A stretch of 64,000 nucleotides of DNA, from positions 248,001-312,000 of the forward strand of contig JAGFMI010000016.1 of NCBI GenBank assembly GCA_021030905.1, in the 5' to 3' direction. The notes under the pieces are model-generated. The model was not told the DNA's origin. It made no database searches and saw only the letters and a program-made list of their open reading frames with translations. The stretch's first letter is position 1. Each line of letters begins with the position of its first letter. Below are positions 45,771-57,855 of the stretch, in pieces. Both the position numbers and the translations under genes were made by a program. The DNA comes from Pyrenula massariospora. Taxonomy: Eukaryota > Ascomycota > Eurotiomycetes > Pyrenulales > Pyrenulaceae.

Positions 45771-47123
45771 CTATTCCCCGTGAGCAAAAGCTTGTGCAAG
45801 AATTCCATCTGCATGAAGAAACTCCAAGTCCTCCCGCAAGTCCTGGGTTTCTCGATCAATGCTCTTCACCACTCCTTTCAAATCACCCTCGTTCTCGGCC
45901 ATGGCGACCGCACAGTCGCCACAAAGGAGGAGTCCGCAGCCATGAGACTCCTCCGATCCAGAGAGAATCGGCTGTCCGTAACTGCTCACCCATTGAGCAG
46001 CACAACAAGCATAGAATGCTGGAGATATGCAGATACTGCACCAAAGACTGATTGAATCTTCACTTCCGGGTTTATTGTCGAAGAGATGCTCTTTCACCCT
46101 CTCATAGTCGAAGCTGGCCTCGTTCAAATCAAAGATTCGATCTATGTCATGACCAGGACATTGGATGATTTGTAATCTTTCGTAGGAGCACGAGCGACAC
46201 ATTTTCGTTGATTTCTGGTCATGCTCTCTATGGCCCCCGCTGACCTCATGGTACCCAGCTTTCCCTGGAATTTCTCTGACCTCCACCTCGACTCGCCCAA
46301 GTCCGAGCAGACTATATCGATAGTCTTTGCAGAAATCACAAGGGTTCTCGGAGGTATCAATGTGTCTAAAATCGATCGGATGCGCCCATGATGTTGTGAT
46401 CCGGGCTGTCTTGCCCATTCGTCTCTCATATTCAAGCTCAACGGATGCACTTCGTTGACCTTGCGGCACGGCATCAATGACATTTGGCTTTGACTTCCGC
46501 CTCCTCTTCTGTGCGACATCTGGATTCTCAAATTTAAGATCAAAACCGTTGCCGGCGTAGCTAGGTATGAAAGCCGAGTTTCGCAGGTAGTAAGAGGAGT
46601 GAGGTGATGAGAACGATGTGCCTTTGGAAGAGAATGATCCTCCTGACAATCTCCAGAGACTTGGGCCTTCCTCGGCGGGTTCCAGTAACTCTGGAGCGTC
46701 GTTCTCTTTCGTTTCAAGATCTCGCAGGAGCTTCAAGCCTTTTTCAGACTTGAGAGGAAGGGTTATCTCCATCTTGTCACCTCTCTGTCTTCCGGTTATC
46801 CACGTCCGTTTCGGTTGTTTCGTTTTGCGTCCCTGGCCATCTTCATCGTCGAATTGCGCGGTCCTCTTACGTTTGATTGGCGTACTATTTTGGTATGATG
46901 CCTTCTTCTTGGAAGGAGTGTAGTCACCGCTGTCATCCTTGTCCAACCACGACGACGTGTTTGCTGTCTTTAGGGAAATGCCAAGCCGTAAGCTCGACTT
47001 GGAAGCTTCATCTCTGAGAACTCGCTTTGCAAAGTCATTTATCAGATCATGTTGGCGCTTGGGGGTAACCGGAAGACGGAAAAGATCCTGAGTCCTGGAC
47101 AGGCGTTCTTGTGTGTAGACCAT
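45771..47123 (-). CDS. Cysteine-rich protein of unknown function, probably nuclear
   Basis: A single exon from a good ATG encodes 450 aa. Residues 1 to about 220 are basic and disordered, with possible nuclear localisation signals (KRKRTAQFDD, QKRRRKSKPN). The C-terminal half has paired cysteines in a zinc-binding pattern: CDFCKDY, then CRSCSYERLQIIQCPGHD, then WCSICISPAFYACCAAQW and CGLLLCGDC. The end is acidic and helical. This matches no finger type that I can name with confidence, though the spacing suggests a cross-brace or treble-clef fold. Pezizomycotina-specific nuclear proteins often look like this. The function is unknown. Confidence 0.75.
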   Translation of the reverse strand: MVYTQERLSRTQDLFRLPVTPKRQHDLINDFAKRVLRDEASKSSLRLGISLKTANTSSWLDKDDSGDYTPSKKKASYQNSTPIKRKRTAQFDDEDGQGRKTKQPKRTWITGRQRGDKMEITLPLKSEKGLKLLRDLETKENDAPELLEPAEEGPSLWRLSGGSFSSKGTSFSSPHSSYYLRNSAFIPSYAGNGFDLKFENPDVAQKRRRKSKPNVIDAVPQGQRSASVELEYERRMGKTARITTSWAHPIDFRHIDTSENPCDFCKDYRYSLLGLGRVEVEVREIPGKAGYHEVSGGHREHDQKSTKMCRSCSYERLQIIQCPGHDIDRIFDLNEASFDYERVKEHLFDNKPGSEDSISLWCSICISPAFYACCAAQWVSSYGQPILSGSEESHGCGLLLCGDCAVAMAENEGDLKGVVKSIDRETQDLREDLEFLHADGILAQAFAHGE

Positions 47124-48197
47124 ATTTGAAAGTGTCGATGATAAGATGCGGCCAAGAGCTATATGCTATGTGCATATTTATCCAGTCTTTGATCTGGTAT
47201 GCCCATACGGTTAGAGAGGGGGGTGATAGAGTAGCTTGATCGAAAAGAACTTAGCAAAGAAAATAGTGGAAGGACGAAGCCAGAAGGACGAGAGCAGAGA
47301 CGCACGGGGTAGAAAGAAAAGAACATTTATGAACATAGACCTCGCTAACCACAAGTGGTGCGTGAGGAGGATTCAGAAGCAAGTGAAACAATGTGAGGAT
47401 GAGGTGATGGACAAGCAGGCGGAAGTTGGGGAAGAGTCGCCGCACCGCACCATGTGTGGATCGCTGCCAAGCCTTCCACCGCAGGCCTCTTAACAGTCAA
47501 CAGTGAAGAAGTGGAAACCTAGAAGGTGGTGATCTGCCGGAAAGGTGACCTCTGTCAGTAGGTACATGTCTCATCCCAGCCAAGCATCTTCCGTTGCGCA
47601 CTCTGGGTGACTCCGAGGGATCCACTTTCGGTGAGTCGTGTCGATTCCGCTTACCTTGAAGTCATGGGCTAACGTATATGATCATTTCGCCTGTTTCTGC
47701 TAGACGGAAGATACACTGAACTCATCCCGACTCGTCGTTGATGCTCAAAGCTTGCCATAGGGATTGTCTCAATGAAGCCTGAACGATGCATTTCCTTGTT
47801 TGAAACTTGAGGCGGTCTTATTGCAAAGGAAGTAAAGACACAGAGATAGGGGTCACTCAACACAAGAGAAAAGAAATATGTTCCTAGGGGAATACCTATC
47901 GCACTAAAACGAGCTTTGTTGCATGACACTTCCGGCCTTCATGGCGTACGATGAATGGTCTTCTTCAATTAGGTCCCTTGTCTCGATCGGTTGTGAGAAT
48001 CGAGCCGCGGCTAGTAATTGAAGAAGGTTGAAAGGTTGGAAGGTAGCTCATTGACTACCTAGTATCTTTCTCTAAGCGACGCAATTCTGTCTTTACCCAC
48101 AAAGGTCACATTTTCGACTGTCAGCCGCACACGACCCTTCCAACAACTAGCCATCTATGGCAACTCTGAGGTTATCTCCTTTACAGATAATCTCACT
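47124..48197. other. Intergenic region downstream of the PPR gene
   Basis: Short frames only. It holds the promoter of the cysteine-rich gene and the 3' UTR of the PPR gene. No other element is seen. Confidence 0.4.
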
Positions 48198-51100
48198 TTA
48201 TCTTTTCCGCAATCCACCTAGAGGTGCAGGGTCGCCAAAATTTCTACTTACCACTGCCCGTTTTGACGATGGTTGCCGCATGCGGCGAGCGAAGTAATCC
48301 TCCAGTGCCCGGTCGTACCTCTTCTTCCGGAGTTCCTTCAGCGCAGTCTTTATATCAGGTGCTTTGATCTTGCGAGGCGGCCTTTTCTCGTATCCGCGAT
48401 ATTCGTTCTGGACCCGTCTGTCGCCAAGATCTGCCGCGTGTTGCTTCGCTATCTTAGACATTCGGTCCAACTCTTCGCGGCCGGCTTCCTGGGAAGGTTT
48501 AGAGGACAGAATGCGGGCGATCTCACGAGGCGAAGCTTGAATATCAACACTTGAGCCACCGAGAATAGTCCTGTCACGACGTCCTCTATGCAAGCTTGAA
48601 AAGGTAAATTCGGGCTTCCGAATGTATCCTAGGCGCGGATATTTTCTCCGCTCGCTCTTGATTTTAGTCTTGGTTAGTAACGACCTCACCTGGTTCAGGA
48701 GGCCAAAAGCGCGATGAATTCGGGGGTTTGAACCTCGGAAAGTTTTGAGAGATCCTTGGCCGGCTGTTCGAGATACGAATGCTAATGTCTTCGGGGCGAC
48801 TTGGACCAGACGCTCAATAGCAGCACCGCCATCAACGTTAGCGCGCTGGCGACAAGCCTTAAGTACTCTGCTAAGGAACATGAGAGTGCGGAAATCTGGC
48901 AAGTAATAAGATGGATGTAGTCTTGCAAAGCGCTGATTTCGCCTTGCCTCATCCCGACTTGTACTGAAAGCTCCAAGATTCTCAGCCAATGTCTCGTCAA
49001 AGACTCGAAACGCGTGTATTTGATCCTCTAGCTCAGGTGATCGTGATAGAGCTTGAACGTAGGAATTACAATTTCTATTGGTCATCATAAACCCAAGACT
49101 TTTGACGTGATCGACAACTATCCGCATGCGCAAAAACTGACCCTGTCGAGTCAAAGTTTGCAAGTAGATATCTAGAGCCCTTCCTAACGTAAAACGCTGC
49201 GATGAGAGTATTTTGGGACCAGTCCCGAGGTGCTCATCTCGATATGGGTCATTGAGTGATACTTGGATTCCTGCCGAACCATCAGGGTAATTGGGCTGGG
49301 GAGGTAGAGTGTGAGAAGGATGGGGAAGCTTGGACCCCGGTTCAGCACTGATCGTTTCCAGGTTGGTGGACTGTGCAAGCTTGATGGCTTGATGAAGCAC
49401 AACATCCCAGCGTTCATTGACCTCGTCGAATTTGCGTTGAATCATCAGCATGCGCATTTGCTCGACTAGCAGATCAATTGGCAGTGAATCGATCAGTGCT
49501 GTGATATCTTTGCGCTCATTATGTGCCTTACGCTGATAAAGTTCCAGCAATCGATCCACACTCGCAAGTTGCCCATGCTGAGCGTAAACGTTGACAATGA
49601 AGCGGAAATACCCTAACGGGAAGGCCCAAGGAACACCGACTCTACGAGCATTACCTGCGGGTATTGGAGATTTGGTCGCATAATCTTTACGCTGAACTCT
49701 GTCGAGGAGCGAGACGAGGAAGCGCTCCGCACGTGGGAGGATAATTGTGCGAGTAGATTGGTCTGATCGAGCGTTTGATAAATCCCGTTTGACTAGGGAC
49801 TCCAGCCTGGACAACTCTAGGGCAAATGATGACCGCGAAAAGCGTTCGACTGCCTCCCTGTAAACAACCTTAAGCATGTCACGTTGACCTTCACGAAGGA
49901 AGCCATGGGCAAGAATCACATAATGCAAGAAGGTCGCATCTGTTTGGCGATTGAAGTGAAGATGTCGCAAGATTTCTAGAGCGTTTCGTGTTCGGTCTAG
50001 GAGGACTAAGCTCTGCATCAAGACAGCGTAAGTCATTTGGTCTGGTGCAATATTGAGGGCTCGCATTCGATCCTGGATCCGTAGAACGCCGTCTGTGTCA
50101 ACCTTGAAGGCTAGATAACGTAGCAGGACGTTCCAGCCTCTGGTCATCGAGCCTTTTATTTGCATGGTCTGTGTCGCCTCAAGAAGATTTTCAGCACTGA
50201 CAGGATCGTCATCGGTACAGTATGCTTCAACCAAAGTCTGAACCATTGCGGCATCCCCTTGGATTGCACGCTGTCTTGCCTGTTTCACAAGCTGATGCAT
50301 AGCATTGACATCACCAATGGCGCCGCAAAGCCCCATGACAGTCCCAAAAGACATTGCATCGGGCTGCACTCCTGCCGTAATCATAGCATTGAATCGCTCA
50401 AAGGCACCAGTGAGGTCTCTTATCCGGCTATGGGCAAATAGAAGCATGTTCCAACTGTAAAGGTCTGGCTGCAATTCGAAGTCATCAGAAATGATCTTAA
50501 ACGCCTGGTAAGCTCCTTTTAGATCTCCACTGATAGCATGTGCGTAGATCAAAGGATTAATATAGGCCAAATTTGAGAGCTTGCCATGAGTGGCAACGTA
50601 TTCTTTGAAAAGTGCTTCAGCGTGCTCAACGTCACCCATGCGAGCGTATGCTGTCAAAGATCTCTGATAAGCGCGTTGGTCAGCATGCCCATAGAATCTA
50701 GCAAACTCGGACAATACGAATTTTATTGTTTGCGGCGTTGAAATATCTGGGTCAGCCTGAATCTCGATTAAACAGCCAAGCATTGGGCGTGGTGGAACGA
50801 TTTCGGGGAACTTGAGGCGGAAATTACGGTAAAGGAGCAGCGCCAGCTGATCTCGCAACCTTGAGCCACGCATGTTCTTCAACGTAGTGATCGCGAACAT
50901 GTAGTGGGTTTGACGTAACATTCCAAAGTTTTCAAGGGCATGGACCATGGCAAGTAGACCTTCGCCCGTAACGCTCCCCATAGCCGTTGAACTCCGGAAG
51001 ATCATGTGAGAGAGTGCTCGAGCAAATCTTAACTTTTTGAGACGCCAGAGATTAAATTTACCCTGAATGCTTTGGATAGAGGCTGCAAAGTCAAGCCAAT

Positions 51101-52253
51101 ACTTGGGAAGATCTTCGACATCTCTCAAATCATACCACCAAGTGAGAGTTACGTTGTCCGGTTCAGGAGTTTCCCTGCGCGCTGAGTGCCATAATCTCGC
51201 GGCCTTTGTCCACTCTCTGTTCAGCACGTAGTAGCGCAGAAGGAAGCTGCCGCAGGCTCTTCCAACACCCCTTCTTAAAGCTTCATTGCAGATCCTGTCT
51301 TCCAAGCCATTGTTCAGCCGGGTCGCAATAATGGCAGCGTATCGGTAATCTACCGCTGCCCTGTTCTCGGGATGAATTCCATTGTATAACTGCAGACCGC
51401 GCTGGAGCATTGACGACTCTGAAGCGTTTGCTAAACACGACAACACCTGTGTCCTGAATTCGACTGGATAAGCGGCTTGAGAGTACAAACTCCACACTAG
51501 AGGAGGATCTTTTTCTCTTTTGGATTTGAGCATCCTGCTAAGTCGATCAACTGCAGAAAGCAATCTAGATTCTGTTTCATCCGAGCCCGAAGTAGACTCT
51601 TGCGCCTGGTCACTATCCCCCGAGAGTCGTTCCTTGGCATTGGGGATTCCGTCAGAACCTGCCAAAGGCTCTCTGATAATGGTTTGAATATTCTGAGGGC
51701 TCGACTCATTTGGAGGTCTTTTCTGGGATTCAACCGTCGATAATCTATTTCCATTTGTTTCCGGCTCTGAATCCTCGCATTCATGATTAAGTCCATACGC
51801 CGGCTGTATTTGTGATCCATCACAGTTGACATTAGAACGTGAGCCGGGGATATCCGTGGAGCTTTGAGCCTTTCCTGAAGTCACCTGCAGATGTGGCGAC
51901 TTCGTTGAGAGCGGACACGATCGGACATGCCTACGCCGTTTGCGACCTCCATTGTCAATGACGCAGGCTCGTGCCCGTCGCAAAAGTTGAGTCTGCCAAC
52001 AAGATCGCGTCTTTGGTGGGTATAAGAATCCGAGCGAGGTGTGCAGCACTTCGCCATATGGTAGGTTCGGTCGCAGACTAAATCGAATGTCTTGCGCGAA
52101 CAACCAGGCTGGAGAGAGCTGGAGATCATGGCCTCTATGAGCCCAAAAGGCTTGATCTAGCTTCTTTCGGCTATGTAACGCAATGGCGTGAGTGAGGTAA
52201 TGCGTAGATTGCTGCGCGGTTGTTTCCAGGCAATTCGCGGCGCGATGTAGCAT
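48198..52253 (-). CDS. Large mitochondrial PPR-repeat protein
   Basis: This is a pentatricopeptide-repeat protein, likely binding mitochondrial RNA to support expression of an organelle gene, like the fungal CYA5/DMR1 type. It is a single exon of 1351 aa. I chose the ATG at 52253 (MLHRAANCLETTAQQSTHYL) because it gives a basic, acid-poor mitochondrial-type N-terminus with HSRKKLDQAFWAHRGHDL. The frame stays open further upstream but has no ATG. PPR units are visible from about residue 570 to 900, for example YSWNMLLFAHSRIRDLTGAF, then SFGTVMGLCGAIGDVNAMHQ and TYAVLMQSLVLLDRTRNALE. The C-terminus is basic, ending PLGGLRKR. The target RNA cannot be named. Confidence 0.88.
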   Translation of the reverse strand: MLHRAANCLETTAQQSTHYLTHAIALHSRKKLDQAFWAHRGHDLQLSPAWLFAQDIRFSLRPNLPYGEVLHTSLGFLYPPKTRSCWQTQLLRRARACVIDNGGRKRRRHVRSCPLSTKSPHLQVTSGKAQSSTDIPGSRSNVNCDGSQIQPAYGLNHECEDSEPETNGNRLSTVESQKRPPNESSPQNIQTIIREPLAGSDGIPNAKERLSGDSDQAQESTSGSDETESRLLSAVDRLSRMLKSKREKDPPLVWSLYSQAAYPVEFRTQVLSCLANASESSMLQRGLQLYNGIHPENRAAVDYRYAAIIATRLNNGLEDRICNEALRRGVGRACGSFLLRYYVLNREWTKAARLWHSARRETPEPDNVTLTWWYDLRDVEDLPKYWLDFAASIQSIQGKFNLWRLKKLRFARALSHMIFRSSTAMGSVTGEGLLAMVHALENFGMLRQTHYMFAITTLKNMRGSRLRDQLALLLYRNFRLKFPEIVPPRPMLGCLIEIQADPDISTPQTIKFVLSEFARFYGHADQRAYQRSLTAYARMGDVEHAEALFKEYVATHGKLSNLAYINPLIYAHAISGDLKGAYQAFKIISDDFELQPDLYSWNMLLFAHSRIRDLTGAFERFNAMITAGVQPDAMSFGTVMGLCGAIGDVNAMHQLVKQARQRAIQGDAAMVQTLVEAYCTDDDPVSAENLLEATQTMQIKGSMTRGWNVLLRYLAFKVDTDGVLRIQDRMRALNIAPDQMTYAVLMQSLVLLDRTRNALEILRHLHFNRQTDATFLHYVILAHGFLREGQRDMLKVVYREAVERFSRSSFALELSRLESLVKRDLSNARSDQSTRTIILPRAERFLVSLLDRVQRKDYATKSPIPAGNARRVGVPWAFPLGYFRFIVNVYAQHGQLASVDRLLELYQRKAHNERKDITALIDSLPIDLLVEQMRMLMIQRKFDEVNERWDVVLHQAIKLAQSTNLETISAEPGSKLPHPSHTLPPQPNYPDGSAGIQVSLNDPYRDEHLGTGPKILSSQRFTLGRALDIYLQTLTRQGQFLRMRIVVDHVKSLGFMMTNRNCNSYVQALSRSPELEDQIHAFRVFDETLAENLGAFSTSRDEARRNQRFARLHPSYYLPDFRTLMFLSRVLKACRQRANVDGGAAIERLVQVAPKTLAFVSRTAGQGSLKTFRGSNPRIHRAFGLLNQVRSLLTKTKIKSERRKYPRLGYIRKPEFTFSSLHRGRRDRTILGGSSVDIQASPREIARILSSKPSQEAGREELDRMSKIAKQHAADLGDRRVQNEYRGYEKRPPRKIKAPDIKTALKELRKKRYDRALEDYFARRMRQPSSKRAVVSRNFGDPAPLGGLRKR

Positions 52254-52592
52254 GCCACTGCGTAGGAGCTCAGGGCAGATCTCAACGCTCTGAGTGGCGA
52301 AGCGCAATGAGCGCGCTGCCGGTGAAGAGACGTCCAGACAGGCTATCGACAATAGTGCGGTTCTCTGCTTCAAGTAACCATTACAGGTTTCGCAGTAGAG
52401 ATGTAATTTTAAAGTTGTCCAGTTCCTTTTCACGCGCAAAATACGATCAAAAGCTAGTGACCAATCGGAGAACGGTGACGTTGAAGGTCGCACCTTGGCA
52501 CACGCGCAGGAATACGACAGGCCTTTGATGAGAACAATTTCTGACGAACTCTGACCTTGCGAAAGTGGCCCCGCTAACGAATTCTTTCCAAT
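52254..52592. promoter_or_regulatory. Bidirectional promoter between the PPR gene and SRP68
   Basis: Start codons of the two divergent genes are 339 bp apart. The region holds both promoters. The minus frame continues open from the PPR gene through most of it but lacks an ATG. Confidence 0.45.
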
Positions 52593-54591
52593 ATGGATAT
52601 TGCGGAGACCCTAAGTTCACAGCGTGAGCACGCCCTGCTGCTTGGAGACTACAACACATACCGCGCATCTTGTTGCCGAAAGATCCAGTCATTGAACAAA
52701 AAGTTAGGCCGAGCAACGCCAAAAGGCCGGAAATATGCTGGCAAACCTCCAGTCACGGGGGTAGATGTCTCCCAGGTCCCAGAGTAATAAAATCCCCCAG
52801 TCTTGCCACACATTTTCTAAAAGCTTTGCAGGTATGTGCGGTTATTACTGTTTCAAGCTGAACGAGCCTGGGCCAGCGCCATGGCTATGAAGGCGGCTCA
52901 TACAGCGAGTAGCACTGATCAAGCGGTATCCGGATCCACACGACGACAGGTCATATCAAGGCTTACGAAGGCAGCGAGGCATGCTCAAAATATTACGCAG
53001 CTGCTCGACGAGCATTCTTCCAACGGCTTGTTCAAAAAAGCGAAGCTGGAGGCGCAAGCTTACACATCCACTCTGCTTGGTGCTTTGAGTTTTGAAAAGG
53101 GCAATTGGAAAACTTGCCTTAAGAGCTATGCGGTTACCAGACTCATATATACATCGCTAGACCTGTCCACAAAAAGTGATGTTTTCAAGGAATTGCTCTC
53201 CAATACCATTGACCCGAATATCCGCTATGCATCGTATAAGTGCAACCTGCCTCGAACTAAAGCAGTGAGAGATATTGCGCTGGAAGCACTACATCCTATC
53301 GACAGTGGATTGAAAGAAGAAATTAGGCGCATAGACCCGGAAGCGTTTTATACAACCACGGAATTGCGACAGAAGCAACAGTCGAAGGACAGCTCGCAGC
53401 AGGATATACCATCAACCATTACTTGGCGCTCTAGAACTTTGAAGTTGGAGGATGCTGCTATTGCTCAGGGCATTGCCACCGCCGTTGCACGAGAACATCA
53501 GCTCGAGTCAGAATACAGAGAGGCCGGCGGCCAGATGGAAATACAAGAAATCATCAATGGCTACGAGGAAGTAATTGCTGCGCGCCAAGAAGTAGTGGAC
53601 GTCACAAAAACTGCTATTGAGGAGCTTCAGGCCTCCAATGTTGAACCTGGTGACCCAAAGATGCAATCTTTACAAGTAACAATGACTGCTTTGTCTTTTG
53701 CACTCATCGAGTGGCAGATAGGGCGTAATCGAGTACTATGTGGACCAAAAGATGGCACATTGTTTGAACCACAAGCCTCGAAAGTCCACAAGAAGCGGCG
53801 TCAAGGGAATACAGAAGAGATCCTGAAACAGGAAGGTTCTAGCAAAAAGAGTGCTAAGATTCGGCAGCGGGTGTTGCACTACGACTCAACTCTGCAGAGT
53901 CTAGATTCTGTGAAAGAGTTAAAGGGTGTGGCTGGAGATGCCGAGTTTCTGGAATCCATTGAAGCGGTCACAGGTTACTATCTGTCTCTCAAGTATGATC
54001 TCGCTTACGCCCTTTTTTCCTTCCTGTTACTGTCGCCGAGTTCTAATCATAGCGATCAGGTGTCTAGCCCTTGGACGATCATATGCACTCGATGGAGCTT
54101 CAGTCTTGGCCTTGGCGCTCTTCCATAAAGGCTTGGACATCGTTCAGAATACTTCTGATCCTCGCCTTTCAGCTGCCACTGTAAGGGCACAAGATCCTCC
54201 AAAGCTTTTCCCTACATCTGAGGCTCTTGCATTTCTCAAGTCATGGTTGGATAATTTAGTTATCCAGTCTAGGGCTTTAGTGGAACTGGGCAATTGGCGC
54301 GATCATCATGGAGGGGCAAAGAGCGTCGCAATAAATACTCAGCTTTTGATTGAAAGACTGAACGATTATACTTCCGAAGACCTGGATCTTCTCAAGCTTG
54401 TTCCATACCCCCCAAAGATCGAGCCAATTCCAGTGAAACCATTGTTCTTTGACCTGGCATGGAATTACATCGATTACCCTGGTCGCCAGGATCGACCTTT
54501 GAATGGCCTGCCGGAGGTTGCTGTAAAGACGGCTGACAAAGCGGATGAGAAAAAAGAAGCGCGTAGGGGTTGGTTTTCATTCGGACGATAA
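52593..54591 (+). CDS. SRP68: Signal recognition particle subunit SRP68
   Basis: SRP68 binds the 7S RNA with SRP72 in the signal recognition particle, which targets secretory proteins to the ER. Three exons (52593..52783, 52832..53992, 54060..54591) give 627 aa. The RNA-binding domain begins MDIAETLSSQREHALLLGDY and has NTYRASCCRKIQSLNKKLGR. LLLFQAERAWASAMAMK comes after the first intron. Helical TPR-like segments follow. The C-terminal SRP72-binding part includes KPLFFDLAWNYIDYPGR and ends GWFSFGR. The second intron's acceptor is GATCAG at 54059, because other AGs break the frame. The gene faces away from the PPR gene. Confidence 0.93.
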
Positions 54592-56049
<1,458 letters not shown>

Positions 56050-56267
56050 AGAGGCAGCGTTGCTGGTGGGCGATCGGATGGCTGCAGGAGATTCATGTAT
56101 TGGAGGATGATGCTGCTAATACTGGTTCTTAAGGTTCTCCATATGAGAGGTTTCTCCATCAATTAGGTAGAATTATTGGGAGAATCCACTTCAATTCGCA
56201 TTATGTCATCGCATTTTCTGATGCATCTCGAACAGTATTCTAATAAGCCGAACGTGTCTATATTCTC
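56050..56267. other. Short convergent intergenic region
   Basis: This is the 218-bp gap between the ubiquitin-RPL40 stop and the YIPF gene end. Both 3' UTRs meet here. Confidence 0.4.
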
Positions 56268-57339
56268 CTACCACATCATTCTCCTCAGCCTTTCATCACC
56301 ACCATCATCGCCTTGACCCTTATCTGACGCTGGACTTTTGTGACTACACACATGAAAGTTAGTCAACCATGAATTCAGCCCCAGGGCATCCCAAACTTAC
56401 GCAAAGAACAAGAACTTGATAGCAACGGCCAACCCAAAATGCAGCGCCACCATCAGAATCAAGAGCCCTTGACTGGTCTTCTGCTCCGTCGCGCTCAACA
56501 CCGGGTATAGATTGCGCAGTATAAACGCCACGGACACCACAAAGCCCAACCCCACCAGCACAAAGTTCAGACCATTCAACGGGCTCCAGCTCAACAGCGC
56601 GACCACAATCCACATCAGATTCGCGTAGCCGTACAGCGCCCAGCATTCCACCAACTCGACGCCCTGCGCACCGAACCACTTCAATACGCCCCACAGCCCC
56701 AGCGGGATGACGAACGTGTACCCGTACACCAGCCCCGCGGCGCCGGAGAGGAGCTTGAAATCGTACTCGAAGTGGTCCTTGTGCTCGCGCGAGAGGTAGG
56801 AGGAGATGGTGCCCGTGAGGAAGAGGATCACGACGACGGTGGTCGCGATCCAAAACGGGCCGTAGAGGTCGGGATTGCCGTCAAGGATGTCGAGGAAGTT
56901 GGTGCGTGGGTAGAGGGCCGCGGTGCAGCGGTTGAGGACGGTGGAGGTGTCGACGTCGAAGAATTGGGCGTAGAAGGAGAGGGACCAGAGCATGTACTTT
57001 GTGGGTGGGTTTTGGGCGTTGGAATTTGAGGCATTGTTTGAGAGGAAGGGGGTGGAGTCTGGGGGAATTTTGGTGGAGCGGGACGCGTCGTTGAAGTCTA
57101 GCGGGGAAAGTGGTCAGCTACTGGAGCATGTAATTTCTTGAATCGCAATAGTTTCAGAGAGAGAGCTTTGAGTAGAGTCGGCGCTGACTTGAATTGTGGA
57201 ATTCGAGATCCTCCTGAAGGTCCGTATGGCCCAGATCGCCCTACAGCTTCGATTCAGCTATGCGAATGCGCTTAAAGGGTGCTTAGGTGCTCACCTCCGC
57301 GTCGACGTCTACCACGACGTCGTACCCTTGATTCGACAT
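56268..57339 (-). CDS. YIP1-domain Golgi membrane protein (YIPF1/2 type)
   Basis: This Yip1-family protein has five predicted membrane spans and works in ER-Golgi vesicle traffic with Ypt/Rab GTPases. Four exons (57339..57295, 57240..57189, 57097..56401, 56343..56268) give 289 aa. The N-terminus reads MSNQGYDVVVDVDAEGDLGH then TDLQEDLEFHNSNFND. The membrane domain follows, from FWIATTVVVILFLTGTISSY and LVYGYTFVIPLGLWGVLKWF through LMWIVVALLSW and LNFVLVGLGFVVSVAFIL to LILMVALHFGLAVAIKFLFF. The last intron has a GTAAGT donor and a CTAAC branch site. Retaining it would end the protein at FFA, while splicing adds a hydrophilic tail of about 25 residues, HKSPASDKGQGDDGG on to RRMMW. Confidence 0.88.
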
Positions 57340-57855
57340 ACTAGATGGCTTCACGAGACGGCGTTGATTAAAGCTCGGAAGGTAGAGAGCTCTGGCGAGC
57401 AGATTCGACAAACCGTACTCGTAAGCAGCTTGCGGTTGGCTCGCGCGTTGCGGCCACGCTGGATCTCCAACTGGATATGTCTATTACCACGCACCTTAAA
57501 CAACAAAGGTTTTACAATCTGCTACTTTGTCCTCTTAAGCATTCTCTCCAACAAGAATCGTAGCGAGCCATCATATAGCTCATAATGGTGACGACGCGAA
57601 TCGCTTCATATTGCCAAGTTTCCCAGCTATGGGAATATGAGATGTTGCATATTCTTTAAGGTGTAAATGGACAGGGAATTGCACGCTGGCCACGATCGAC
57701 CAGTTTCCCGAAATAAAAATCAAAAAGCCGATGAACTTCAACACGATCAATAACTTTTTTAACTGTTCCTCCAAACTCCACGATCGTTACTAAAGCCACG
57801 CTCTGCAGAGTTTGGAAATATCACGATTGATACTTTTGTGAGATATTCAGACACC
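57340..57855. other. Intergenic region between YIPF and TBC genes
   Basis: Two same-strand (minus) genes are separated by about 516 bp that holds the YIPF promoter and the TBC 3' UTR. A plus-strand frame at 57196-57585 has no coding character. Confidence 0.4.

Noticed and set aside
52254-52493. Non-ATG start (GTG at 52493) for the PPR protein
   Set aside because: No ATG in this extension; the ATG at 52253 gives a mitochondrial-type N-terminus.
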